Shown here one piece after another: positions 45,192-56,807 of a stretch of 64,000 nucleotides of DNA. The position numbers were made by a program, and so were the translations under genes. The notes under the pieces are model-generated. The model had not been told where the DNA came from, did no database searches, and saw nothing but the letters and a program-made list of their open reading frames with translations. Numbering within the stretch: position 1 is the first letter of the stretch; the number at the start of each line of letters is the position of its first letter. Source of the DNA: Acanthacorydalis orientalis (Eukaryota > Arthropoda > Insecta > Megaloptera > Corydalidae); assembly GCA_034766995.1 (NCBI GenBank), contig CM068317.1, forward strand, positions 9,580,001 to 9,644,000, read 5' to 3'.

Positions 45192-45818
45192 GGGTCGTTT
45201 GATAATTTGGTAAATTTCTTGTGGCGCCACCATTCATTTGGTAACATCACGGTTATCAAATTTTACTTTTTACATTAGCATAAGCGAAATTTCAGCCAGA
45301 AGCGACACGTTGCTCGCATTCTACAGATGTTTAAAGCAAGCATTATAGCAGTTCCTGCAAAAATGAAAAAAACGAGCAGGACTTTTTGCTTCGATTCGTC
45401 ACTGGATGAAATACGGATCGAACACTACACACCTGAATCGAAGCAACAGTCAAAGCAGTAGACAACTGATGAAAGTGCGCCGAAGAAGGCACATACCGTT
45501 TTATCGGCTGGGAAGGGGATGACCACTGTTTCTTGTGATTCTTAAGAAATCATTCTGATCGACTACTTAATGAAGGAAAAAACGATAACAGGAACTTATT
45601 ATACAACATTATTGTACCATTTGAAACAAAAGCTTAAACGAAAACGAGCAAGGTTGGCCATCGCAATGGCAAAATTGCCCTAACTATGCTTCGAATTGAT
45701 TCCTCATCCACCCTGGACCAAGTGTATAATTTTAAATGGAGACTACGTTGATAAATCAAATCTATTTTTCTAATAAACGGTGTTTAATTTCTTTTTTACC
45801 ATACATATCAAACGACCC
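45192..45818 (+). mobile_element. GGGTCG-end mariner, copy 2
   Basis: The left end GGGTCGTTTGATAATTTGGT and right end CCATACATATCAAACGACCC are inverted repeats. The interior matches copy 1 at 37975 (GCGAAATTTCAGCCAGAAGC, AAGTGCGCCG..., ATTCTGATCGACTACTTAA) but lacks about 200 more bases. No usable frame is left. Confidence 0.9.
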
Positions 45819-45822
45819 ACAC

Positions 45823-45855
<33 letters not shown>
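45819..45855. repeat. (CA)n-(TA)n array at right end of mariner
   Basis: ACACACACACACACACACATACAT then TA (split here only for reading): the mirror image of the array on the left side. Confidence 0.95.
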
Positions 45856-46070
45856 AATACACATATAACTTCTTACTCCTTTCTATAAGATATAAGCTAG
45901 TTTATAACCAATATGAATTTTCCTTTCCAATACTATCTCGCTATTTCTTTTTAACAGAACCAACATTTCTCTTAGCACGAAATATGAACCCTAGTTTTTG
46001 TAACAATTCTATCGTTGCTCCTTCTTTCTCTATGTTTATTTCACTGTTATCTCCTATCTATTATCTATAT

Positions 46071-46116
<46 letters not shown>

Positions 46117-46982
46117 TAATATGATGTTCCTTAAAATAATATACATACAAACTTACATTTCTATACTAGGAAATTTAAAATATGATCTTTAAATAAAAGA
46201 GATATTATTTCATAGAATAAGTAAAGTAGACAGAAACAGTTTATGAGTTGATATTTGTTACTGTTCTCTTAAATTATATAAAAGTATTATAGTAACTTGT
46301 CCACATTTAAAAATATAAGAGCAAACTGTCTTCAATCGAAGTTCTTTCACTTCCTGCTCACACTATATACTAGATGTAGTTACAATTCACTAGTAGTTTC
46401 TGTCAACACTTCCGACACGCGTCCGCATATTTGAATATTATTATTTCGCTATTTGTGAGTCGACAGTTTTTACATTTTGATTTATGAATGTATGTAGAAT
46501 AAGTTTTCTTTCGCTACAATAACTTTTGACATACTGTATGCCATATTTTGACATGTAAACGCAGCACTGTTAAATATATTGTATCTCACATTTATAAGCT
46601 ATATATAATAATATGTATGTATATATATATATATATATATACATTGCCAGTATGTACATTTTATAGTTACTAGTGCCATACTGTCATTGTATTCATAATA
46701 TGACATGTAGTGTCAGGATTTTTTTTCACGCGCTGCCATGTTTTTTCCCTCGATGGTTTTTTCCCTGTCTGTTAACGATATAGTTGAATCGTAAACCAGT
46801 TTATTATGTGTTGTATTGTTTATTCTGGTTTGAATTTATTATTTTTCTATATTATGTTGTCATGAAATACACTGTTCAGTTCTTTGTGAATAGTTTTTCA
46901 ATTTCGTGTTAGTATTCAAGTTATATATATATATATATATGTATATTTATGTATATATATATATAATATTATATATATAATA

Positions 46983-47013
<31 letters not shown>

Positions 47014-47270
47014 CAAACCAAATAGCTCCGTTTTCTATAAAATTGTTTTTTCTTGATATTTCAAATTGTAAATAAATCTACTAAAATTTTATTTGTGAAG
47101 CGATTGCTTTCAGAAATATGAATTTAACTATGTATCCTTTAGTTTATATGCTAATTATGATTTTAAAAAATATTTTATTAAAACACTTCTGAAATATTTT
47201 ATTCAACTTTTATCAATTTTGAAAAAGTGTCATATTCATCAGTATTCTTGTAAAATTTATTCTTTAGCTG
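45856..47270. other. AT-rich stretch with TA arrays, no gene seen
   Basis: TA arrays at 46076-46111 and 46619-46641, and a longer one with AATATT breaks at 46921-47012. A 114-residue frame at 45780-46124 is mostly microsatellite and low-complexity. Confidence 0.5.
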
Positions 47271-47765
47271 TACGAGGTGTGGCAATTGAATAACAATAAT
47301 TTATTTCCAACGCACTACCGAGTAACACTAGTGTTCGTGCTTCTATCTGGTGGAAATAATCTGCAGTTTTTGTATATTCCTTCAAAGTTTTAATGTTTGA
47401 GGTTAAGTTTTCGAACATTAGTGACGTTTTAAAATTTGTTCTAAAATTTGTCCCGTCATGGAAATGAGTGATACAGAAATTGAAAAAAGAACGAATAGTA
47501 AATTTTTGGTAAAATCAGGTGAAAAACTATTGGTGATTCCAACTGAGTGTTTTAATATGATCCTGAGACCTGTCGCCGAAGTAAGTAATGTATAGAAGAG
47601 AATGGAGAACGTCCGAAAAAATCCAGAGTATCAAGATCAAAAATCAAAACAATTTTAATTTGTTTCTTCAATTTCCAAGGGGTGATCCACAAAGAGTCCT
47701 TTCTACCGAACCAGACAGTCAACACAATATTTTACTTATCTGTACTTGAGCGTTTGAGTAGGTGT
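47271..47765 (+). pseudogene. Mariner-type transposase deletion derivative (TACGAGGTGTGG end)
   Basis: The left end TACGAGGTGTGGCAATTGAA is of a Tc1/mariner family different from the others. From 47457 the frame reads MEMSDTEIEKRTNSKFLVKS, the N-terminal start of its transposase. After frameshifts and an apparent internal deletion, EENGERPKKSRVSRSKIKTI then LICFFNFQGVIHKEFL gives the block before the second catalytic motif. Similarity ends near 47765, before that motif. No right terminal repeat was seen. Truncated and broken. Confidence 0.7.
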
Positions 47766-48106
47766 TGATGTAGGTGTTCTATGATGGTGTTGACCCAAAC
47801 CATCTATTAAGTTTTGGATGCCTTCTTGTCCATTAGACTCTAAAGTTGTATCTCTGTTCACTTTGGGTTTCGTTAATTTCCTATCTTCCTTCCGCTGCAG
47901 TCCTACACTCTTCTTTCATCCCATTATCCTGGTCTAGTTTCCTCCTTTAATAATTTATTATTAGTAAATACAGAATTAAAATGCTAAAATAATACATCTC
48001 TGTCGAAAATAATAATAGAAATTTCTTGAATATGTACGAGTATTCTATCATCAAATTGCGTTTAAAACCGATAAAAAGTTTAAATAATTTCTCCATGATT
48101 TACAAG

Positions 48107-48109
<3 letters not shown>
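47766..48109. other. No gene seen
   Basis: Slightly GC-richer at 47770-47945, then AT-rich up to the TA array at 48110-48149. Confidence 0.35.
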
Positions 48110-48152
<43 letters not shown>

Positions 48153-48279
48153 ATTATCCGATCCTGTGTTCGTTAATGTCATATGTAACACAGATCGATG
48201 AGTTTCTTGTAATTATGAAAGTTTATCCTGTATCAACATACAAATATACATTTGTACGATATGTACATCGTATGTGAAA

Positions 48280-48435
48280 GCTGATGGGTGGATTGGATGG
48301 GTAGACGGGTGGGTTGATGGTAACAGTAGTGCGTAACCCTGTCGGCGGCCTCGTACCAACACATCGACGTCGGGCGAGAAACGAGTAATGCTCGAACGAC
48401 CCGGCCCGACCTAATCATTGACAATACGGGCAGAG
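48280..48435. promoter_or_regulatory. CpG-rich island with a G-run cluster
   Basis: Four GGG runs occur in 48286-48313 on the plus strand. They are followed by CpG-rich sequence (GTCGGCGGCCTCGTACC, CGACGTCGGGCGAG, CGACCCGGCCCGACC). The minus-strand 63-residue frame has no recognised domain. Candidate regulatory element; inference. Confidence 0.3.
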
Positions 48436-48581
48436 GCAGTCTATACCTACTCCTCTATTCTCTTTGTCTTTGCTAATTAAAGACAGTCTCACAACGGGAT
48501 CTCAATCAGACTACTGATCTGCGGTACTTAAACGGCCTATACGATTTCGTTTTAGCAATTTTACAATTTTATACATACACA

Positions 48582-48583
<2 letters not shown>

Positions 48584-48632
<49 letters not shown>

Positions 48633-48650
48633 GAAAGAGAGAGAGAGAGA
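48584..48650. repeat. (TA)n-(GA)n compound array
   Basis: About 48 bases of TA, then GAAAGAGAGAGAGAGAGA. Confidence 0.95.
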
Positions 48651-49737
48651 ATGAATTAGTTTAATTATTTTGATTTTGGAAATTTTATTCTTACTAAACA
48701 TATAATTATACTCATTTCATTTGTCTTGTTTAAATAACAATTAACAACAAAAATATAAAAATTTACATCTAAAGTCCGTATTCAATCCATAAGAAAAATC
48801 AATCAAATAATTGATAAATGTGATTAGAAAATATAAAATTTTGATTCTGTTGTTAAATTTAAAAAAAAATGAAATTTAATTCAACCTCATACATAATATA
48901 ATTTAACTTTAAGAAATGTTCAGAAAATATTTAAAATAAATCAAGAAAAGTTATCAATAAATAAATGGAGTTTAAAATTTCAGTCGTTAAAAACACTGTA
49001 TCAATGTAAAAATATTGTTAACACTCTATTGTAGTGGTTCTTAGTCATTTTAGTCTCACACTTTCTCCGAAAGTAAACTTAAAATTCACAACTCTCCTCA
49101 TTTACAAAAGTAATAAATAATGGATAAATTACGTAATTGACATTGAAAGTTTAGTTGAACATCCATAGATACACAGAAATAGTATAGAAAATTTTGTTCT
49201 TCAGGAATATCTTATTAACTTTCAGCATGATTATGAAGTCACTTAAAGTTCTCAGTGTCATTGAATGAGATACTTGTTGCTGCTTCTTATCAATGAGACC
49301 ACGAATTCGGGGTATAATCTAAACAAAATACTAAAAAAAGAAATTACAAAAGAGAGTCACACCTCACTCACCCTTTTTCACCTCCCCAGGGGAAGCATAC
49401 ACACAGGTTAAAACCAATTCTCTATTGGAATAATGAAATAGCAATAATAAAAATAAATCTTTTTTAGTAAATACAATAGCTTAAAACAATCAAACATTTA
49501 TCAAAAGAACTTTTTAAAAAAAGACGAGTTATCTTGAACAAAATTATATTTTTAAAATTGTGAGTAAAAGTTTAAGAACTTTGATATATAAAGAAAAATT
49601 TTCAAAAAAAATGTAACGTGTTTTTTGTAAAATATTAAAATATGAGAGTTTAGTTAGTGGACAATTCAAATGTGAGAATTAAATCAAAAATATTAACAAT
49701 ATCTCAAAATATTTAGAATGGAATGATTATTTTTATA
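48651..49737. other. AT-rich stretch, no gene seen
   Basis: A short GC-richer block at about 49366-49410 (CACCTCCCCAGGGGAAGC) may be related to the GC-rich repeat that follows, but the match is too short to be sure. Confidence 0.35.
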
Positions 49738-49822
49738 ACTAGGGGTACCTTATCCCTGCTTTTTGCACTCACCAACCGCTGGGAGGAATCACTTCCGCTT
49801 GCTAACGCTCACTCCTCTTTCC
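49738..49822 (-). repeat. GC-rich dispersed repeat ending in CTAGT, copy 1
   Basis: The plus strand begins ACTAGGGGTACCTTATCCCT and continues ACCAACCGCTGGGAGGAATC then ACTTCCGCTTGCTAACGCTC. It aligns with 52828-52892 with one gap of about 15 bases. Read on the minus strand it ends ...CCCCTAGT. That could be the CTRRT-type 3' end of a Helitron, but no hairpin or 5' end was confirmed. Confidence 0.65.
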
Positions 49823-50489
<667 letters not shown>

Positions 50490-51229
50490 TAATTCTTAAA
50501 CAGCTAAATATTTCATTCTTGTTTTATTCATCTATATATTCAATATTCATGATTATGCTATAAGGCCACTCTTTTTTTTATAACTGATCTTAATTTCAAT
50601 CATCTTCAGATGGGTAATTTGAATTATTTTTGAGAATGGAATAACGATTTTTATTTATTATTGATATTTAAAATGAATCTCTAATCATTTTTAATTTTTA
50701 TCTTTTGATATTTTTTTATATCTTAATAATTATTAAACAAATAACAAATTTTATATTAAGTTTAAATATGCTCCTGAGAGTAATTAAAAAGTTTATTAGA
50801 TAAAATAAATAGAAAACAAGACTGTACAATATAAGGCATCAATTTTAGCTGCAATTACTTGAACTATCACTTGAACTTAAATTTTCTGTTCTTAATTTTT
50901 TTCACTGGCATTTTTTTATAAGAAATTTGTTTTAGCTAAGACATGATAATGAAATAAATAAAATATACAGATATATTTTCTTGTCAGAATTTGTATGTTA
51001 TGAATTTTGGTTTCATTTTTTTATAAATTTATTTCCAAGTTAGCCTAAAAGAAAATATAGTAAAAAAAAGTGTTTAATAAAAGTGTTTAATGCATATTTA
51101 TTATTTATGTGAATCAATAATAAATGTTGAACTGAAATTGAATACCTTTAATAAATGGAAAGTATAATTATTGGAAAAAAAATTAAAAAAAAGAAAATGT
51201 TGACAAATACTGATAGCGAGTCAGTCAAG
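50490..51229. other. AT-rich stretch, no gene seen
   Basis: No transposon end or credible frame. Confidence 0.4.
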
Positions 51230-51560
51230 CTTGTAATGTGTTGTGGTACAAAAGAGACGGTGAACAGAAGTGGCCTGCGGGCCTCCCTGACCCGTCATCC
51301 GTGGACACATCGCTAATCAATGGTCAACACCGGACATTACAAGCCTTAGAACATTCGTAGACTGAAACTCACTCACTGATACACACACTCATACGAAACA
51401 CTACACATAGACATGTCACATGGAAAGCAAACTAAACAACGCGCCACTCTCTTTAGAGATCAATCGAACTTGTAAGGTTTCTGTTGTGGGACGAACTTTG
51501 CCCGCCGAATTGTTAGATGTGTACACTGGGGACACAATCATCACTTGATCTTGTACCGCA
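51230..51560. promoter_or_regulatory. Mid-GC patch
   Basis: AGTGGCCTGCGGGCCTCCCT near 51270 and CGCGCCACTCTC near 51440. No coding frame is recognised; possible regulatory or conserved non-coding block. Confidence 0.2.
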
Positions 51561-52396
51561 TTCTACTTTGACGAATACTCTATATGTTTTATAGTTAATG
51601 AAACAAGACTGTTTCATTAACAGCAATTATTATTAATATTGAATTTCATTGTAAACAAATAGAACTACTTCTATGATTATACTATAAAAATCTTTGAGAA
51701 TTATTATTGCTTAACGATTTCTTCCACTTATTCTCATAATAAAAGAAATGTAAATAAAAGTAAAACATTAATTAATACATTTTATTTATTTTTAACTAGT
51801 CAGCATCGTTTTTTTATATCTGTAGCTATTAACTAAATAACTACTTACTCACTTCTGAATTTTTTTACAGAAACAATTTTTTTAAGTAATTATTTTAAAT
51901 ATTATTAATTTTTTATACATAATATAATATTTCAGATGTTTCAGAACATGCTTTGTTATTTGTTTTAATTACACACTTTATATATTTCATATTTATATTA
52001 GTTATTACAAAAACATATTGTTTTAAATATCCTCTCATAAATATATTAATAATATAAACATTAACCAAATAATGTATTTCTTAATAATTTTAAAAAAATT
52101 TGGCATCAAAATGCATATATACAACCATCAAATATGATCTTTAATCAATTATTTTATATTATTTTACCAAATTTTTTCCCATATTTTTATGTGATGACAG
52201 AAAATTTTATTTATGACATATATGACTATTCTTAAATTTTCTTAGTGTATATAAATGTTTGAAAATGTACAGTTATGTGTAAGAAATAATCTTAAAATTA
52301 TTATTATTTTTTACTACCAATACACAATCACTTAGTGAACACTTTCATTTACGTTTTATTGTTCTTTATTTATGCGAATTATTTACTATTGTCATG

Positions 52397-52451
<55 letters not shown>

Positions 52452-52827
52452 CGATCTCCTTGGTACAATAAATCCTGTGATAAATATTTTAATAGGAAAT
52501 GAAGAAAGATTTAATGCATTTTTTCCAAATTTTCCTCTTAAATATAAACTTAAAAGTTTTCAAGGAAATGAGATATAATTTTAGTAGAAATTTAATTTAT
52601 TCCAAGTACAAGTACAAGTACCTCTTTAAAATAATATCTATACATGTAATGGAAACATGTGGTTTTTAATATTTATTTTAATAACAAAACGGTATCTTTA
52701 GCATATAAAAATGCATGAAATGTACATCGATTAAAATAAATATTATTTTTGTCATCAATTTAGTACGTATTATCTTTTAATTATTTTACAATACATTTTA
52801 TATAATGACTGGTTTTGATTCGATTTT
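51561..52827. other. AT-rich stretch with a TA array
   Basis: TA array at 52399-52448. No gene recognised. Confidence 0.5.
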
Positions 52828-52892
52828 ACTAGGGGGATATGCTCTCCAACCCCCGGGGGAATTCGTCACCGCTCGCTTCGCTCGCTCTCGTT
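52828..52892 (-). repeat. GC-rich dispersed repeat ending in CTAGT, copy 2
   Basis: The plus strand begins ACTAGGGGGATATGCTCTCC and continues AACCCCCGGGGGAATTCGTC then ACCGCTCGCTTCGCTCGCTC. It is homologous to 49738-49822 and stands out sharply from the AT-rich flank on both sides. The CCCCCGGGGG and GCGAGCGAAGCGAGC-type blocks are self-complementary. Confidence 0.7.
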
Positions 52893-53639
52893 AAGTGTCA
52901 ACATTTTTAAATGACAAATGCAAAACGAAATAAAGATATTGTGAAATGAAATTTATTTTTTGATTTTCAATGAAACTGTGAAAATAGTGAAACTGAAAAG
53001 AAAACTTATTGTAAGCTTGTGTGTAAACGATATTTGTAATTGACTTGTGATCTTCTGTACACTGAAACTTGATAAATGCTAAAAAGTACATCTAGAAAGA
53101 CCCACATACAACTGGTCGTGCGCGAATACTGTTTCATTGGAATCGACGAACATAACGATTCGTAAAACATCGGAAATGTAATAGTTAACGAGCTACTTGT
53201 AGAGTGTACCGGAAAAAGCGACGTTATGAGGAAATGTTCAACACGAAAAAAATTGTTTTATGGAAATTTTACAATAGAATTATTTTATATACATAGAAAG
53301 ATAATTATCGACACATACTTTCATCAGCGTGTACAAAATTATTGACATTTTATGTCATACATAATGTCAGCATTTTTAAAACCTAAATTGAGAATAATTT
53401 AGTTAAACTCTAGTTTATGAACTCATCAACGTGCATACATCAAAGTTTACTTATAATTGTTAGTTTCCCAATCTAGAATAAAGTTTTAAATCTTTATTTA
53501 TTCTGTAGAAAATATTAGTGAAAAATATATGTGACTTTTAAAACTTCTATATATATATATATATTCATATATATCGCCGTGGCAAATCATAAACTTTTAT
53601 CAACCGAAATTATCCACATCACCAAGCATGGCTATAACA
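52893..53639. other. No gene seen; short TA run
   Basis: A TA run with a TTCATATATA break lies at about 53550-53574. A 66-residue minus-strand frame at 52891-53091 has no family features. Confidence 0.4.
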
Positions 53640-54280
53640 AACGCAGACGCAACACGATACGAAAATATAATGACTTTCAGTCGCTAAGAACAAACCCGAA
53701 ACCCTACAACCCCTTACCACACACGTCGCCGGTCCACATAGCCCCACTTCACTTTCAGTCTTTACTTATAATTAAACGTACAATAATTTCAATGCAAATT
53801 TCTTAAACTTAGACTGCAGAAGTAGATACAGGATAACCAGTGCCTTCTTCCTACAATATTATTATTTTGACGTAACACTAAAATTCATAAAATACAAGAT
53901 ACGGCCGTCTCTGTTCCGCCCGAGCGTCGCGGGCATCGTTTCGCGCGCGACGCCGATATCACAAATCTTCGCGACGAACGAATACAAATACTCACTCACG
54001 CACACACACACACACAGCCGTCCGTGCTCAATATTTATATACAACGTACACTTTATTGTCAAGAATATAACACCTCTGTTTATTTCAATGTTATTGTGAC
54101 TGTACTGACAAACTTTTTGTTACCGATCCACCGTCGGACCGAGACGGACGTATCGACGGACGCGTACGCGTGCGAGAGACGTCGATCTCGATCATTTGGA
54201 TTTCTTGGCGTCCGCCGCGCCAAGTGTGTATTTCCAAGACGGAAAATGGGTGCGGAAAAGAGACGAAACGTTTGATAATA
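53640..54280. promoter_or_regulatory. CpG-rich island
   Basis: The longest CpG-rich zone in the window (GTCGCGGGCATCGTTTCGCG near 53925, GACGGACGTATCGACGGACG near 54142, GTCCGCCGCGCC near 54211), with a (CA)n run at 53998-54017. Overlapping short frames on both strands reflect composition. It may mark a promoter or first exon of a host gene outside the window, but no exon could be defined. Confidence 0.4.
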
Positions 54281-54798
54281 ATGGTTATCCTTAGCAATAA
54301 TGTCTCGGGATTAATTTAATACGTATCAGCATAGCCAGATCAGAGTTTATACAGTAAGTATCATATACATAGAATAACAGTTATTCCTTATCCCTTTACT
54401 TCCATACTTTGTCCTCTTGGGAATCTTTCTTAACGTCGTAAATTATATGCATAACTGTTTATTAAGAACGGTTTGTAGTTGTTCTCATCTTCACACATTA
54501 TTAGAGATATTAATATACGGCTATTTAGAGCGCGATATGACAATACGATCTTATGGAGTAATTTGGATTTATTCGATTTTTCATACTCTGTTGCTTACAC
54601 ACATTAATATAATGTACAGTATGTTTTATATATCATATTCGTACATTCGAAGTAATGTACATGTGTGTGCATATATACAAAGAGAAGAATAAATATCGAT
54701 ATAATATATTGAAAAAGAACACACACAGTCATTAAATCACACAGTTCGCACATTCGATTTTTTTCAAAATATCTATACAGGATTTAATTAGAGTTTAT
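54281..54798. other. No gene seen
   Basis: Contains a 91-residue plus-strand frame (54417-54692) of ordinary amino-acid variety but no recognised domain. It is hydrophobic in places; doubtful as a gene. Confidence 0.3.
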
Positions 54799-55110
54799 TT
54801 AACACTTTGAAACCGGGAGTGGATCCAGGAATCAATTGATGTTTTCCAAATAGACTATGATCTCAGAGAAACATCTTTCGGATGCTTTTTTCTAAAAAAA
54901 ATACATTTATTTGTTATTTAATTATGTGAAACTGAAAATTATCTAAATTATATTTACCTGTCACTAAAATAACGAAAATAGTTATAACGAAGAATTATAA
55001 TCGGTTTCGTTATGCTCACTAGAATTGAATTTAAACGTTTGAAACCGAACGTGGATCTAAGAATCCATTCATGTTTTCTAGAGAAACTATGATCTCAGAG
55101 CGCTATCTTT
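54799..55110 (+). repeat. Two direct TTAA-led repeat units
   Basis: TTAACACTTTGAAACCGGGA (54799) and TTAAACGTTTGAAACCGAAC (55031) start homologous blocks of about 90 bases. Each continues GTGGATC..., a CAT(TC)ATGTTTTC-like block and ACTATGATCTCAGAG. The TTAA start suggests left ends of a piggyBac-like element. No inverted partner was found. Confidence 0.7.
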
Positions 55111-55200
55111 GTTGAAAGGTATAATAATGGAAGTTTGTGTATGTTTTGGGTGCACATACTTCCAAAACATACACAAACTTCCATTATTATACCATTCAAC
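55111..55200. repeat. Near-perfect 90-nt hairpin (40-bp arms)
   Basis: The left arm is 55111-55150 and the right arm 55161-55200. They are reverse complements at 38 of 40 positions (mismatches at the 7th base and at the loop-proximal base). The loop is TGCACATACT. Arm core: GTATAATAATGGAAGTTTGT. The precursor-microRNA-like size is notable, but nothing shows that it is transcribed. A young foldback element is an alternative. Confidence 0.97.
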
Positions 55201-56065
55201 ATCCATCCATATGCGAGTCAACGCCTAGGCGAGGCACCACGACTTAAACTGAAATATTGTGTACTTTAGTATTAATTGTACTACTGTACTAACATGCATA
55301 TCAATACATTCTTTCTTTCTTTCTAATGAGACTAAATATATAACTCTTTCTTTCATTGGAAAACAATTACGGTCGTCCAAAAATCAGAAAAAGCACGGTT
55401 TTTTCATTTGAAAAACTATAAAAGTTGTAAACTTGAGAATTGGACTGAATAATATTTTTTTCCAAAAAGTTCATCATTTGAAGATAGCGGATAACAAAAT
55501 TTGAGATTTTACGTTTTTCGTGTCTATCGAAAAAAAAATAAAATTCAATGAGCAGCGATATTTTCTAATTCATTGGTAAGTTAGATTTTCCTATCAGAAA
55601 ATGATTTACTCTCAAAAAAAGATACCGTGTATTTTATACTACACACTACAGAAGTGAAACACATAAAATCTACACACATACCAGATAGCAAATAGGTTAG
55701 GTTTATGAGGTAATTCTCAATCAGTATACACAATTTAATGAATATTTTGATTTATTATTAGGAAATTTCCATAGATTCATATTTCAGAAAAAAGGGAATT
55801 GGCTTATTGTAACTAAAGTATGAAATGAATTTTTTGATTGTAATTTATTTAAATATCCAACAAATACAGCGACAATTATACTTTCCGATTTAGTGGTGGA
55901 TATATTGCGACCATTATTCATTTCGAAATTAAATTTATTTTTTTAAAATCAATCAAAAGTTATTCCTCCTCTGAAGCAAAATTTACATTAAAATAACCAC
56001 TCATAATGAAAGGCAATTGAGAGCTCTTTATCAACAAATTCATTATCATACCTAACTTAATTAGG

Positions 56066-56066
<1 letters not shown>
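55201..56066. other. No gene seen
   Basis: AT-rich with no transposon end or credible frame. Confidence 0.4.
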
Positions 56067-56097
<31 letters not shown>

Positions 56098-56121
56098 ATA
56101 TATATGTGTATATATATATGA

Positions 56122-56152
<31 letters not shown>

Positions 56153-56168
56153 AATATATATATATAGG

Positions 56169-56235
<67 letters not shown>

Positions 56236-56302
56236 GTATATATATAAATATATGTATATATATAAATATATGTATATATATAAATATATGTATATATATA
56301 AA

Positions 56303-56336
<34 letters not shown>

Positions 56337-56346
56337 TATATATACA
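56067..56346. repeat. Large TA array with 18-bp higher-order unit
   Basis: About 280 bases of TA with GTGTA and AAATA breaks. At 56232-56310 the break AAATATATGTATATATAT recurs every 18 bases (AAA at 56246, 56264, 56282 and 56300). Overlapping Tyr/Ile frames are artefacts. Confidence 0.96.
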
Positions 56347-56775
56347 CTTCAAACATGACAACAAAAACAGTCAAATGTTACAAAAAACTTTTCTCTTATA
56401 TTTTCAATCTTAAAATCTATAACGCATACGTTAATAACTACCGTGTGGATCGTAAAGGAATTCGTCTTGATAACTACAAACTCATTCATACTGATCGATG
56501 CCTCGTTTTCCGTAGAGAATACCGTCAGATCATGGTCATGGAGCATTATGTAGTTTATACAGCAAATAGAAGAGACCGACATCCAGGTTCAAGATGTGAC
56601 CGATGTGAAACCGTTTTGTGCACACTTGATCGTTTCAAAAATTTTCACACTCAATAATAATGTTATTTCTGCAAATTTTTAATTGTAATTAATTTTTCCG
56701 CTTACAATTATATGTTTCCAATCAAGATATTTATGTTTCCTCGAATACTATCAACGATTTTACACGGTATATCTT
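56347..56775 (+). mobile_element. piggyBac-like element, 3' remnant (copy 2)
   Basis: Coding end plus about 115 bases of 3' tail shared with copy 1 at 420-835. Its 5' side is cut off by the TA array. Its 3' side runs into a mariner terminal repeat at 56780. Confidence 0.8.
56352..56657 (+). pseudogene. piggyBac transposase C-terminal fragment
   Basis: After the TA array the frame reads [20 protein letters not shown] then [20 protein letters not shown]. This is the end of the piggyBac catalytic region, where the family has a KxxKWxxKLFxxLxDxxxxNAYxLY pattern. It ends in a zinc-ribbon-like remnant ([20 protein letters not shown] then HTQ, stop), matching the CxxC...C...FxxFHT tail of such proteins. 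The first CxxC pair (CVVC in copy 1) has changed to YVVYT here, so two zinc ligands are lost. Only the last 100 residues remain. Confidence 0.8.
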
Positions 56776-56779
56776 AAAC

Positions 56780-56807
56780 CGCAATTATTTTTCTACCAAC
56801 CAAATAT
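56780..56807. mobile_element. Solo mariner terminal repeat
   Basis: ACCGCAATTATTTTTCTACC followed by AACCAA is the right end of the TTAGGTTGGT mariner family, joined to the piggyBac tail with no mariner body attached. Confidence 0.75.

Noticed and set aside
50590..50625. Possible third inverted copy of the GATGAT repeat (CATCTTCAGATGG).
   Set aside because: Similarity is limited to about 14 bases, within chance for this length.
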